Counted from the first letter of the stretch, positions 18,377 through 28,154 are shown. The stretch: 64,000 bases of DNA from Acinetobacter pullicarnis (GCF_006352475.1 NZ_VCMZ01000001.1:2108001-2172000), one strand, 5' to 3'. Program-made: numbers and translations. Notes: generated by a model from the letters alone, not told the origin.

Positions 18377-19150
18377 TTAAGGCGAATAACGTCCAGGGGT
18401 TTTCCCAAATGTCCGTTTAAAAAGTGCAATAAATGAACTGCTATTGTCATACCCCAATGCTAATGCCACAGTCGTAACTGCTTGTCCTGAAGCCAACAAT
18501 TCAAGCGCACGTAACAACCGCACTCTTTGCCGCCATTCAGTAAAGGTGAAACCCGTTTCAGTCACAAAACGACGTGTCATTGTACGGGGTGCAATCGCAA
18601 CCCATTCAGCCCACATTTCTAAGCTTCGACCATCTGCTGGTTCGTGTATCAGTGCTTGGGCAACTTTCAGTAGCCGCGCATCTTGTGGCAGAGGTAGACC
18701 AAGTAACTGGTGTGGTAAAGTCCGAATTTCATCTAAAATCACTTCTGCAATACGCTGCTGTGCCGCATCTAAGCCATCTGTATTCCAAGTTAAGGCTCGA
18801 TTTACCGTCTCACGAAGTAGGCCTTGAGCAGACACGATACAAGGCGACAACGGCAAATCAGTCGATGCCGTGGGTGCGACATAGACACTCCATCCTTCAA
18901 ATGGCCCATGAGAACGTAATGCATGCGGAACATTGGGTGGAATCCACACTGCATGTGTAGCAGGAACAACCCAATGATTATTTGGTGTTTCTACTGACAA
19001 TAAACCACGCATTGCGCCAAATAATTGACCACCGGCATGCTGGTGTTGTGGTGTAATACGTGAATATTGATTGGACTGGCTTACGGCCACGATTAACGGT
19101 GCATTTGGCTGCAAGATTTTTTCTAAAGATAAAACAAATGATGTTTCCAT
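18377..19150 (-). CDS. AraC-family transcriptional regulator with cupin sensor domain
   Basis: A 257-residue regulator. Residues about 10-110 form a cupin-type N-terminal domain (ITPQHQHAGGQLFGAMRG, WVVPATHAVWIPPNVPHALRSHG). Residues about 160-257 form the AraC double helix-turn-helix (MTRRFVTETGFTFTEWRQRVRLLRALELL and VALALGYDNSSSFIALFKRTFGKTPGRY). This is the group that senses a small ligand in the cupin barrel and often controls an adjacent exporter or catabolic gene. No divergent partner is obvious on the right except a possible tiny ORF at 19227-19355. The target is unknown. The start is the ATG at 19148-19150. Confidence 0.85.
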   Translation of the reverse strand: METSFVLSLEKILQPNAPLIVAVSQSNQYSRITPQHQHAGGQLFGAMRGLLSVETPNNHWVVPATHAVWIPPNVPHALRSHGPFEGWSVYVAPTASTDLPLSPCIVSAQGLLRETVNRALTWNTDGLDAAQQRIAEVILDEIRTLPHQLLGLPLPQDARLLKVAQALIHEPADGRSLEMWAEWVAIAPRTMTRRFVTETGFTFTEWRQRVRLLRALELLASGQAVTTVALALGYDNSSSFIALFKRTFGKTPGRYSP

Positions 19151-19527
19151 TTTGACCTATGTGCATTCTGCCGTGGTATATAAGCAGTCAGCGTGCAAAA
19201 TAACTGCAATATTTATTAAAAATCAATCAAATCGATGCTACTGCTTTTATGCGAACAAAGTACTTTGAAACAGCCCTATTACGGTTGCTCCTCTGCACAG
19301 CTTGATTTATTCGTTGAATGATATTGTCCAATTGAATATGCCCAGACGCAATCATTTTTAAATCCTCCCTCCTTATAGCCAATGCCAAATAAGGGAAAGT
19401 ACGGACACTCCAAGCGCCGTAAAGTTCTTAAAATCTATGATTACATATGCACTTATAGCTCAAGTGTGACTTGATCTGATTAAAATAAATCGATATAGTT
19501 AGCCACCTAACCATTAGGTAGCTAACT
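19151..19527. other. Intergenic region between araC-type and marR-type genes
   Basis: 377 bp that holds the AraC-type promoter on the left and the MarR operator on the right. A 42-codon frame with a strong ribosome site lies on the minus strand (listed separately). Otherwise nothing is recognised. Confidence 0.5.
19227..19355 (-). CDS. Possible 42-residue small protein with strong ribosome binding site
   Basis: A short minus-strand frame (MIASGHIQLDNIIQRINQ at the N-terminus, basic overall) begins with ATG at 19353-19355. Eight bases upstream is an unusually good Shine-Dalgarno (AGGAGGGAGG, plus-strand complement at 19364-19373), better than most genes in the window. The product is polar, rich in Arg, Asn and Gln, with no membrane segment and no family I recognise. 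It could be a real small gene upstream of the AraC regulator or the 5' remnant of a lost gene. The ribosome site is the main support. Confidence 0.35.
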   Translation of the reverse strand: MIASGHIQLDNIIQRINQAVQRSNRNRAVSKYFVRIKAVASI

Positions 19528-19528
19528 A
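19496..19528. promoter_or_regulatory. Double palindromic MarR-type operator overlapping the marR start
   Basis: A 33-bp imperfect palindrome is made of two 12-bp palindromes of the form TTAG-N4-CTAA (19499-19510 and 19514-19525). It ends on the first base of the ATG of the MarR gene. MarR proteins bind such sites and block their own transcription, so autoregulation is likely. Confidence 0.65.
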
Positions 19529-20052
19529 TGCTCGCAGCCAAACATCTCTCTCTCTTAAATAAAGTGAATGCGGACACACAGCTACATTCCAATATTCAGC
19601 TGTGTTTCGAAATTCTCAGTCTTACCCAAGCCATTGATAAAGATTGCGCACAGCGTCTAGCACCCTATGAACTCTCAGAAAGTAAATTTGTTTTGCTCAG
19701 CATTTTAAATGATGCACCTAAGCAGCAATGCTTCCCCAATATCTTGGCCGATCAATTGGGAATTAGTCGAGCAACCATTTCGGGTTTGCTCGATGGCTTA
19801 GAAAAATCCAACTATATACAACGACTCAATAACAGTGATGACAAGAGAAAAGTCATTATTCGCTTAACCACACAAGGTGCAAAAATCTTAAATCAGGTCT
19901 CGGTCATACATACCGAATGGATTGGCGAATTATTTTCTGATTTAACTGCGACTGAGCAACAACTTCTCAAGCAATTCATTGCCAAAGCTTGGAAAAAAAC
20001 CGATCAATTTAAAAACTCTCAAAAGGAAAATTCACATGCAATATCTGATTGA
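19528..20052 (+). CDS. MarR-family transcriptional regulator
   Basis: A 174-residue winged helix-turn-helix regulator. The DNA-binding core (residues about 65-125) includes LADQLGISRATISGLLDGLEKSNYIQRLNNSDDKRKVIIRLT, the classic MarR recognition helix and wing with the DxR motif. MarR dimers usually release DNA on binding phenolic or oxidising ligands. The operator overlaps its own start codon. Its last 17 bp overlap the start of a small DUF6616-like gene, so the two form an operon. The natural guess is that the regulator controls that protein in response to a small molecule (inference). Confidence 0.87.
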   Translation: MLAAKHLSLLNKVNADTQLHSNIQLCFEILSLTQAIDKDCAQRLAPYELSESKFVLLSILNDAPKQQCFPNILADQLGISRATISGLLDGLEKSNYIQRLNNSDDKRKVIIRLTTQGAKILNQVSVIHTEWIGELFSDLTATEQQLLKQFIAKAWKKTDQFKNSQKENSHAISD

Positions 20053-20374
20053 ACTGTATACCCCAACTGCAAAATGGCAAGCCCTGTCATCAGATGAAAA
20101 ATCATCATTTTTAAGCAGCATCGCCAATGGTATGCAGGCTTTGGCTGAATATAAAATGCAGGTTATTTCTATGGGAAAAATTGACTCAAATGTTTCCAAT
20201 ACAAGTGAGCACAGTTTCTTCGCAATTTGGTCTTTTGATGATCAGGCGGCTAGAGATGTACTGATTGCAGCCATTAGCAGTACTGGTTGGCATGATTACT
20301 TTCAGACCATTAATGCTGCTGGCCACGGGGTTCAGTTCCCCGAACACATGCAACAACTGCTTGAGATCATGTAA
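20036..20374 (+). CDS. Small DUF6616-like protein in operon with marR
   Basis: A 112-residue protein. I start it at the ATG at 20036, which has AAAGGA upstream and overlaps the end of the MarR gene by 17 bp. The N-terminus MQYLIELYTPTAKWQALSSDEKSSF and the later FFAIWSFDD and STGWHDYFQTINAAG resemble the DUF6616 family, small proteins with a predicted dimeric alpha/beta-barrel (ABM/YCII-like) fold of unknown role. No signal peptide is seen. Its coupling to a MarR regulator hints at a detoxification or stress role, which is inference. The family assignment is from memory of the pattern. Confidence 0.65.
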   Translation: MQYLIELYTPTAKWQALSSDEKSSFLSSIANGMQALAEYKMQVISMGKIDSNVSNTSEHSFFAIWSFDDQAARDVLIAAISSTGWHDYFQTINAAGHGVQFPEHMQQLLEIM

Positions 20375-20442
20375 TATTTAAAACTGCTTCTGCTTAAATC
20401 AATGTCTGATTGGCAGGAGTACTTTCACTTTATATATGCTGC

Positions 20443-20473
20443 AAAAAAACTGGAATATAGATTCCAGTTTTTT
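20443..20473. terminator. Bidirectional terminator between DUF6616-like and autotransporter 2 genes
   Basis: A perfect stem (AAAAAAACTGGAAT/ATTCCAGTTTTTTT region) with a 4-nt loop has an A run on the left and a T run on the right. It can therefore terminate both convergent transcripts. Confidence 0.85.
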
Positions 20474-20522
20474 ATTGCAGCAGATATACGTATATTAAAA
20501 CCAGTGAAGGCTCTAAATACTT

Positions 20523-23402
20523 TTAGAAAACATACTTTAAGCCTAGCTGCAGTTGATAATCACCTGAGTTAATCGCATTACCTGCAATATCACCAAATAC
20601 ATTCCACTTCATACTCGGTGTGAGGTAGTTAAAGCCAATACCGTAAAGAAAATAATCTTTATCAAAAGACGGTGCTTTATAGCCAACTGTAACGCTATTG
20701 GCAACGTTAGATGACAAATCAACATACGGTAGACTACGATCAAAGGCATAAGCGTATTCAGTATATCCAGCAACTGCGAGGTTTTTTGATAAGGCATAAT
20801 CAAAACGTAAGCCGAGGTGAGCTTTGCTTTCATTCGCATCGATATCACCAACGGATACACCATAAGCACTTGATTCATTCACAGCATCTAATGAAATACG
20901 ATTATGGCTAAGTGCTACATAGGGGCTCAGCGCAAATGGGCTTTGCATGAAATCGTAACCGACCTCGCCGTAAACCGCATATTTATCAACATCAGATTTT
21001 GCCTTACTGGATTCAAAATCAACGCCATTGGTAACGGTACGATCAAACTTGGTATCACCGAATCCATATTTTGCATTGGCTGCAACATAGAGTGGTGTTT
21101 CAGATTTCCATTTTCCATAGACACCAAGTTCTGTGAGTTTTGTTTCGCTGGTCCCATTTGAAGCACTATACTTCGACTTTTCATCGTATTGAGACAAATA
21201 ACCACCTAGCATGATATTTTCAAACAGTTTGGTATCGGCACCCGCAGAAACCACACGAATATCAGAATCTACAGTGTCCCAACCTGATGCCTTATTGGTA
21301 CTTTCAAGATAACTCCCGGTTGCCCAAACACCGGTCAGACCTTGTTTAGTGACCTGATGTGTGCGCTGTGAAATTTGAGCATTGATCAGAGTATCATTAC
21401 GCAGTAATACCGATGGGGTTTCAACAAACAAGGCACCTGCATTGCTATTTAATACCGCTTGTGCCGCGACCTGATTAGAAGACTGCTGTACTTTTGCAAT
21501 ATAATCAGTCAGGCCGTTATTTTCACCCGCTAAAGCATCCGTATTTGCCTTGGCCATCAATTTATTTAATAGTTCCCCAGATGCAGTTGAAATACCGCCA
21601 CTCACTGTGCCTGCTTTGGCTGCGTCAGCAAAACCAACCTCTATCGAAACTTTATCTGAACCCGTTGTCAAACCATTTACTTTTAAGAAGGGGCTGGTCG
21701 ATTTATAACTTGAAAATGTGCCACTGACTTGCTCGGCATAAAGCACATCATGTGTACCTTCAGTGACCATTTTTTTATCTTTGGCTGAGACTTCGAGGGC
21801 TCCATCAAGCTGAGCCTTTCCATTCACTTTTAAGAAGTGATGCAAGCTATAGCCAAATGTAGCTTTGGCACTTTGCAAGAAATCCCCCTTAATTGTTAAA
21901 CGACCATCATTGGTGGACACTAGACCATTATTCGAAACCGAGCCAACCGTTCCACGCCCAGATAAAGTCCCATTTGCATTTACCAGTACATCAGAAGTGA
22001 TACTGCCTGTGACTTGGAGTTTTCCTTGATCAATTGTGGTTGACCCTGTATAGGTACTCTCACCTGCCATGACCAAAGTACCATGACCCGATTTAACCAA
22101 ACCGGCATCACCACCAATATTATTGGAGAAAATCGCCAAATTGTTGCCTAAGTTCGCGTCAAAATTATCGCTAAATATCCGGCTAAAGAGTTCTGGTCCC
22201 TTAAGCGCATCCTTAATATTCAGTGCCCCCCAACCAAAGGTTTTATTAAATAAAACATCTTTGCCAGAACCATCATCCATATAATCGGAGGAGGTTAAAA
22301 TAACTTGGCGCACTTGATCTGCGGTCATCCACGGATATTTGGACCAGACCATTGCTGCAGTCGCAGTAACCTGAGGTGCAGAGGCGGATGTCCCCGTAAA
22401 TGTGACCAGATCATTAATCTTATCGCTATAAATTGGTCCAAAGGTGTAGCTTGTCGCCAAACACCAACGCGCAGCATCACCACATGCATTAGCCGCATCC
22501 CTAGAGCCCTTGTAAAGCGCATCCCCAGCCTTATTTAGCCCCGTGACAGTCAAAAATCCTTTTTCCATCTCCGAGTGACCGACGGGTAATAGATTCTCGG
22601 CATCGGGAAATGAATCACCTTTATTACCTGCAGCAAATATAACCAATGAACCACCATTCACAAGCTTTAAAGCATATTGAGTAATTTTTCCTTTATAAAT
22701 TTCATCGGTAAAAGGAGCACTACCAAATGAAGCATTAAATAATTTAACACCGTATTTTTCATTCAAGTCGATCATGGCTTGAAAGTTGGCAGTAGTTAAT
22801 CCTAGGCTGCTTGTATTTGAGGTCCGCACACCATAAATTTGTGCGATATCTGCAGCTAATCCATCTTTACCACCCGAACCAGCCGGGTTTTTTCCTGCAA
22901 TCACCTCAGAGACCTTTGTCCCATGAAAAGTATTGCCTAAGTCTTGAACCTCAATACCAGCGTTGGTTAAATCATCGATCGTTATTTTCCCTGACCAATA
23001 ATCTTCAATATAATTAAAAACTTTCTGCACAGAATGACTCAAGTAGTCATTCATACGGACTCCTGTATCCATCACGCCTACATTGACTTTATTTTGAGAT
23101 GTATCAGGCTCGGCAACCGTGTAATTATTGCGGTCATAAACAAACGAAGGCTTTGGGTCGACTCCACCCTCTGGTGGTTTAGGGTCAGTTCCTCCACCCT
23201 CTGGTGGTTTAGGGTCAGTTCCTCCACCTTCTGGCGGTTTAGGATCAGTTCCTCCACCTTCTGGTGGTTTAGGGTCAATTCCACCATTTGTTGGTGGAGT
23301 AGAGACTATATTCGGAGATGAAGAACCTCCTCCGCCACAGCCGACTAAAATTGCCCCAATTGCTACAGCTAAAACGGTTGGCAGAAACACTTTAGATTTC
23401 AT
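20523..23402 (-). CDS. Lipidated subtilisin-type (S8) serine protease autotransporter, copy 2
   Basis: A 959-residue paralogue of the protein at 12580-15501. I start at the ATG at 23400-23402 (MKSKVFLP); an upstream TTG is less likely. The lipobox ends LVGC (Cys22). A linker of repeated DPKPPEGG units spans about residues 40-86. The subtilase triad is Asp112, His160 and Ser339 (GTSASAP), with oxyanion Asn260. A beta-strand repeat (SGHGTLVMAGESTYTGSTT style) and a C-terminal barrel ending GLKYVF follow. The two proteases share motif order, the CGDAARWC segment and most of the barrel, so they arose by duplication. They differ chiefly in the linker and parts of the protease surface. It is expected to be a surface-displayed or surface-shed protease; substrates unknown. 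Confidence 0.88.
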   Translation of the reverse strand: MKSKVFLPTVLAVAIGAILVGCGGGGSSSPNIVSTPPTNGGIDPKPPEGGGTDPKPPEGGGTDPKPPEGGGTDPKPPEGGVDPKPSFVYDRNNYTVAEPDTSQNKVNVGVMDTGVRMNDYLSHSVQKVFNYIEDYWSGKITIDDLTNAGIEVQDLGNTFHGTKVSEVIAGKNPAGSGGKDGLAADIAQIYGVRTSNTSSLGLTTANFQAMIDLNEKYGVKLFNASFGSAPFTDEIYKGKITQYALKLVNGGSLVIFAAGNKGDSFPDAENLLPVGHSEMEKGFLTVTGLNKAGDALYKGSRDAANACGDAARWCLATSYTFGPIYSDKINDLVTFTGTSASAPQVTATAAMVWSKYPWMTADQVRQVILTSSDYMDDGSGKDVLFNKTFGWGALNIKDALKGPELFSRIFSDNFDANLGNNLAIFSNNIGGDAGLVKSGHGTLVMAGESTYTGSTTIDQGKLQVTGSITSDVLVNANGTLSGRGTVGSVSNNGLVSTNDGRLTIKGDFLQSAKATFGYSLHHFLKVNGKAQLDGALEVSAKDKKMVTEGTHDVLYAEQVSGTFSSYKSTSPFLKVNGLTTGSDKVSIEVGFADAAKAGTVSGGISTASGELLNKLMAKANTDALAGENNGLTDYIAKVQQSSNQVAAQAVLNSNAGALFVETPSVLLRNDTLINAQISQRTHQVTKQGLTGVWATGSYLESTNKASGWDTVDSDIRVVSAGADTKLFENIMLGGYLSQYDEKSKYSASNGTSETKLTELGVYGKWKSETPLYVAANAKYGFGDTKFDRTVTNGVDFESSKAKSDVDKYAVYGEVGYDFMQSPFALSPYVALSHNRISLDAVNESSAYGVSVGDIDANESKAHLGLRFDYALSKNLAVAGYTEYAYAFDRSLPYVDLSSNVANSVTVGYKAPSFDKDYFLYGIGFNYLTPSMKWNVFGDIAGNAINSGDYQLQLGLKYVF
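23163..23285. repeat. In-frame 30-bp tandem repeat in the autotransporter 2 linker
   Basis: About four copies of a 30-bp unit (minus strand encodes GGTDPKPPEG) with small point differences. Each copy adds ten residues to the Pro-rich spacer between lipid anchor and protease without shifting the frame. Copy number may vary between strains. Confidence 0.8.
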
Positions 23403-25693
23403 TTTAATACTCAACTATTTATTATTTTAAGCACCCTAAGTATTTGAAAATACATTAAATACTTTTCTTGATTTATATTTACTTAAAAAAATTAATTATT
23501 AACATTTAACTCAATAAATACTTTTCAACATTTCTTATTAAGTAGATTAGACGTCGTTACTATTAAAATAAAAGCTGATTAGCTCACTCCCTCTAAAACG
23601 ATCTAATAATAATTTCTCCTTTGCTTTCATCAATATAAGCTTAATACAACTTAAAAAATAAACCTAAAAACCAAATTAAAACTTATACCAAATCCACAAA
23701 TTATTAGAAACCCAATATATAAAACCAGTTAAATCTAGCGTTATTTTTATTAAATCCTTCAAAGTTCGGTCGTACAAATAAATAGGATACCGCTCACCTT
23801 ATCAAGCAAAACCAAGTCTAAAAATACTTTATTTTTCATTTAAATTCTCCAAAACCTTTTATTAATAAAAATAAAAACACCAAAGCCAATAAAACAACCA
23901 ATTAGTATATTTGTATTATTTTAAAATATAGTTATTAATTCTTTATTCAATAAATACATTGTATTGTTTTTATTATTAAAAATGGAATGAGTTGTCATTA
24001 TATTAAAAAAATAGTGATAAATATCATATTTATTACTTTCTTGGCTTCTAGGTTTCAATAACATTAACTCAGTCTTTTATTTCTAATAAAGAACAGTGCC
24101 ACATAAAGATAAAGCCAATGATTTTCATCAATTTACTCTAAAGCTAAAGCGACATTTAATATCAAATTTACAAGATTTTTGCTTAATCTTTTAATCTGCA
24201 AAGTGCAGTGTTCTGACCTTCAGTAAAAATATGTAAAACATCCTGTAAAGAACAGTATCAACACGCATGAAACATATAGATTAGCGTACAAAAATGGCCT
24301 GCATCTGTTGCTCTCCTAGCCCTTTAAATTAAATCAAAATGCTGACAAAAAGGTGTTAACCCGCTCCTCTAGCTGTAAGCAACCTAGAATTAAAGTCTTA
24401 AATGATTGGCAATTTATATCTATTCTTGCCTTAAAGAAGTATTTGGTATTTTCAGTAAATTTATTTTAAAACCCTATAATTACAATGGTTTTTTAAATTA
24501 ATCTTTCAAAAAAAATAAAATCACAAACTATTGAATTTATTATAACTTTTAAAACAAAGACATATTAATAACAAAGTACGCCAACCGATTAACGTCAGTG
24601 TCAAAAACTAAAACCACAACTTCGACTACTTTACTTTATAACTTTTTTATTTTACATCAAACGAAATCACTTGGTTTTTAAAGAAAGATAATCAAAATAA
24701 AAACTGTTAAGCACATCACACAAAAAATCAAAACATTTTCGACCACAAAAAACATTCAATTATCTTGTCTAGCACAAAGTTAAATTAAAAAAATCATGAT
24801 ACTTATAAATAACTATAAAACTTCAATAACCCCAAAAGCTCAACTTCATTCAAATTAAAATACAGAACAACAAATCAATTTAAAAATACAAGTTAAGCGT
24901 GATTTTTTCTTTATGCTCACATAAAACCCAATACAACCAAATATCCATTTAAAAAAATAACTCACTATAATCATTTAAATTATTTACAAGCCAAATTAAA
25001 TATAAACTCCTCGCAGAGTAAAACTTGTTTTTAAATTCATTTTATTAAAACATTTATTTTTATTAAATAGCTTTTGATTCCATCAATATAAACACAATCA
25101 TCTTCACCCACCTATTCCACCATTAATGTATTGCCGTATTAATTTGCAATAAATGTTTAAAAAACCAAAAGATAACTATAGATAAAGACTTCTTCTTGCT
25201 GTCATAGATTAGAGGTTTTAACAGAATTTTTCCGTGGTTCACCACATAGCAAATATCAGTAGATGTGCTATTAATTCTCATACGGTCTAGATATTTCTAT
25301 TTAGTGATTTATTTTTACAGATGAGCTGCTTTACCTCACAGCGATATTTTCAGCAAAATCTAATGGACTTTAACCTGTAGCATCTGAGTAAACTGAGAAA
25401 CTATGCATATTATTTTCTCAATCCAATCTTTAGTTTTAATCGCGTTAGCAGGCTTTTGTTTAGATAAACATCAATACTTAATTTTTTTTGAATATTTAGT
25501 TGACTGGTAAAATATATTGATGCTGTAGAAATAGAAAATGAATCAAAGGTATGCACAATCTGATTTCGGCATGATTTTTTCTAAAATTTTGAATCGAACT
25601 TCATATGACTTATCACATTTGTTGATCTCATTTTCTGCTATTCTATAGCCCGTTATAACGTATGAAAAATTCTTAAAAAAAGGTAGCTTGGTT
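23403..25693. other. 2.3 kb very AT-rich region without a convincing gene
   Basis: Between the autotransporter 2 start and the ABC transporter start lies nearly 2.3 kb with no frame above about 60 codons and only roughly a quarter G+C by eye. It should contain two divergent promoters. A slightly more GC-rich patch at 24190-24420 contains nothing I can name. A 35-codon hydrophobic frame (25403-25510) has only a weak ribosome site. I see no insertion-sequence ends, no tRNA and no clear gene remnants. Confidence 0.6.
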
Positions 25694-27550
25694 ATGTTGC
25701 AATGGTTTGAGAAACGTGTCGATCCCTATCCGACTAAACATTTAAATGAACCATTGCCACAAACATTTTTTCATTTTGTTTGGCAAGCGGCACATGGTGT
25801 AAAACGCTATTTACTGGTGTTAATTCTATTAACGGCTGCTACAGCCAGTTTTGAAGCCATCTTTTTTTCTCAAATTGGTCACTTGGTAGACTGGTTAAGC
25901 ACATCAACGCCAGATACCTTTTTACAGAATCACTCGGAAAATTTACTGGTTTTAAGCTTTTTTCTGTTTGGTAATATCTTTTTTTCCAGTGTCCAATCGA
26001 TTGTACGGCATCAAATTCTCTATAGTAGTTTCCCAATGCGTTTACGTTGGCGCTTCCACAATTTATTGCTGCTACAAGGACTCGATTTTTTTCACAGTGA
26101 TTTCGCTGGACGTCTTTCGGCTAAAGTCATGCAAACCTCACTTGCTGTACGTGAATTCTGGGTGATTTTGGGAGATATGGTGACCTATGTCATCATTTAC
26201 TTTATTACAATCAGTATTGTCCTTGGTGCGATATCACCGATATTATTGCTGCCGTTATTACTTTGGCTGGTGCTTTTTGTCGGTGCAGCACTGTATTTTA
26301 TTCCCCGTTTAGGCCGTATTTCTAAAGCACAAGCGGATGCCCGTGCTGAAATGACAGGTCGTATTACCGATGCCTATACCAATATTCAGACGGTAAAACT
26401 ATTTGCACATGCTGGCCGTGAAAGCCAATATGCCAAAACCTCAATGCAACTCTTTATGGTGACGGTATTTAGGCAAATGCGCTTGGGAACTCGCTATGAA
26501 ATCTGTATTAACTTATTGACCTTTATTCTGTTTTTTGGTGTATTGGGCACAGCTGTATATCTATGGCTAAATGGCCAAGCCGCGATCGGTGTGATTGCCG
26601 CAACAACCGCGATGATTTTAAAGCTGAATAGTATGGCTGCATTTATGATGTGGCAAACCTCAGCATTGTTTGAAAATGTCGGTACCATCCAAGATGGTAT
26701 GAAAACCTTGGGTAAAAAAATTAGTATTGAAGATAAGCCTGATGCAATGCCGCTACAGATTGCAGCTGGTTCGATTAAGTTCGATCAGGTCAGCTTTGCC
26801 TATAATCAAAAAAATGTCATTGATCAATTTAATTTAGAAATTAAAGCCGGTGAAAAAATTGGTATTGTGGGACGTTCAGGTGCTGGTAAGTCGACGCTGA
26901 TTCAACTCTTGCTTAATTTTTACAGTCTCAATAAAGGTCAAATTTCGATTGATGGCCAAAATATTCAAGCTGTCACCCAAGACAGCTTACGTAAAAATAT
27001 CGCTTTGGTCACCCAAGATACCTCTCTCCTGCATCGTTCAGTCGCTGAAAATATTAAATATGGCCGCCCAGAAGCCACAGATGAAGAAATGTTTGCAGCT
27101 GTAGAAAAAGCCAAAGCTGATGAGTTCATTCCACAATTAAGTGATCTGCGTGGGAAAACGGGTTATGACGCCTATGTTGGCGAACGTGGTGTCAAACTTT
27201 CTGGTGGTCAGCGCCAACGTATTGCCATTGCACGGGTGTTTTTAAAAGACGCACCGATTTTAATTTTAGATGAAGCCACCAGTGCACTCGACTCTGAAGT
27301 TGAAGCTGCAATTCAATCGAGCTTAGATGATTTAATGGCAGGCAAAACAGTGATCGCCATTGCACATCGCCTATCAACCATTGCACAAATGGATCGCCTA
27401 ATTGTTCTAGATGAAGGACATATTGCAGAACAAGGGACACATGAACAACTGATTGCACAAAATGGGATTTACGCCCAATTATGGCATCGTCAAACAGGTG
27501 GTTTTTTGGTTGAAGATACGCCAGCAATAAATGAAAGTGAACAAGCATAA
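25694..27550 (+). CDS. ABC transporter, fused permease and ATP-binding protein (exporter)
   Basis: A 618-residue half-transporter. The N-terminal membrane domain (residues about 35-330, six helices) is joined to an ATPase domain with Walker A GRSGAGKST (about 398-406), signature LSGGQRQRIA, Walker B ILILDEAT and the H-loop AHRLST. Two copies would form an exporter of the MsbA/multidrug type; the substrate is unknown. I start at ATG 25694 because AGG at 25681-25683 is well spaced for it; the TTG six bases earlier is too close. A MaoC-type gene follows 23 bp after the stop, so they may share a transcript. Confidence 0.87.
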   Translation: MLQWFEKRVDPYPTKHLNEPLPQTFFHFVWQAAHGVKRYLLVLILLTAATASFEAIFFSQIGHLVDWLSTSTPDTFLQNHSENLLVLSFFLFGNIFFSSVQSIVRHQILYSSFPMRLRWRFHNLLLLQGLDFFHSDFAGRLSAKVMQTSLAVREFWVILGDMVTYVIIYFITISIVLGAISPILLLPLLLWLVLFVGAALYFIPRLGRISKAQADARAEMTGRITDAYTNIQTVKLFAHAGRESQYAKTSMQLFMVTVFRQMRLGTRYEICINLLTFILFFGVLGTAVYLWLNGQAAIGVIAATTAMILKLNSMAAFMMWQTSALFENVGTIQDGMKTLGKKISIEDKPDAMPLQIAAGSIKFDQVSFAYNQKNVIDQFNLEIKAGEKIGIVGRSGAGKSTLIQLLLNFYSLNKGQISIDGQNIQAVTQDSLRKNIALVTQDTSLLHRSVAENIKYGRPEATDEEMFAAVEKAKADEFIPQLSDLRGKTGYDAYVGERGVKLSGGQRQRIAIARVFLKDAPILILDEATSALDSEVEAAIQSSLDDLMAGKTVIAIAHRLSTIAQMDRLIVLDEGHIAEQGTHEQLIAQNGIYAQLWHRQTGGFLVEDTPAINESEQA

Positions 27551-27573
27551 CCGCAAGCAAAGGAAGCAAATCT

Positions 27574-28017
27574 ATGTTGTATTTAGAAGATCTGAACGTT
27601 GGTGATCATTTTACAAGTCGTGAATATGAAATGACCTTGGATGAAATTAAAAATTTTGCGGGCCAATATGATCCGCAGGTCTTTCATATCAATGAAGAAA
27701 AAGCCAAAGATCATCCTATTTTCCAAGGCCTCGCTGCCAGTGGTTGGCATACGGCTGCGGTCACCATGCGCTTATGGACAGAGTGTTTGCCGATTGCACA
27801 AGGCTTGATTGGCGTTGATGTGAACTTACGTTGGCCGCAACCGACTCGGGTTGGTGATCGTATTCATCTTGACGTTGAAATTGTAGATATTCAGCCATCG
27901 AAACGTAAAAATGACCGTGGTATGGTGACTTACTTGACCCATGCTAAGAACCAAAATGGCCAAGACTTAATGGTCTCCACCACAAAAGTTCTGGTCTTTC
28001 GACGAGAGCCAACTTAA
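27574..28017 (+). CDS. MaoC-family hotdog dehydratase
   Basis: A 147-residue single hotdog-fold protein. The early VGDHFTSREYEMTLDEIKNFAGQYDPQVFHINEEKAKDHPIFQGLAASGWHTAAV contains the hydratase-2 pattern with the catalytic Asp and His (YDPQxFH) followed by the GLAASGWH helix. MaoC proteins act as (R)-specific enoyl-CoA hydratases or related dehydratases in the cytoplasm. The substrate is unknown. It has a good AAAGGAAG ribosome site and is close behind the ABC transporter gene, but no lipid pathway genes are adjacent. Confidence 0.83.
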   Translation: MLYLEDLNVGDHFTSREYEMTLDEIKNFAGQYDPQVFHINEEKAKDHPIFQGLAASGWHTAAVTMRLWTECLPIAQGLIGVDVNLRWPQPTRVGDRIHLDVEIVDIQPSKRKNDRGMVTYLTHAKNQNGQDLMVSTTKVLVFRREPT

Positions 28018-28154
28018 CCAAATGCTCATCTTTTAAACAATTAAAGCGCAGAAGATTCGGGGTGATCACCGTATCTTAGGAAAACCAATCTCAGAAAACT
28101 AATATTGGAACCCTCTACTTCTTCGATTCACCCCCAATGAGGCATGGACCGCCA

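Noticed and set aside
25403-25510. 35-codon hydrophobic frame upstream of the ABC transporter
   Set aside because: Only a weak ribosome site and no recognisable family; not enough to call a gene.
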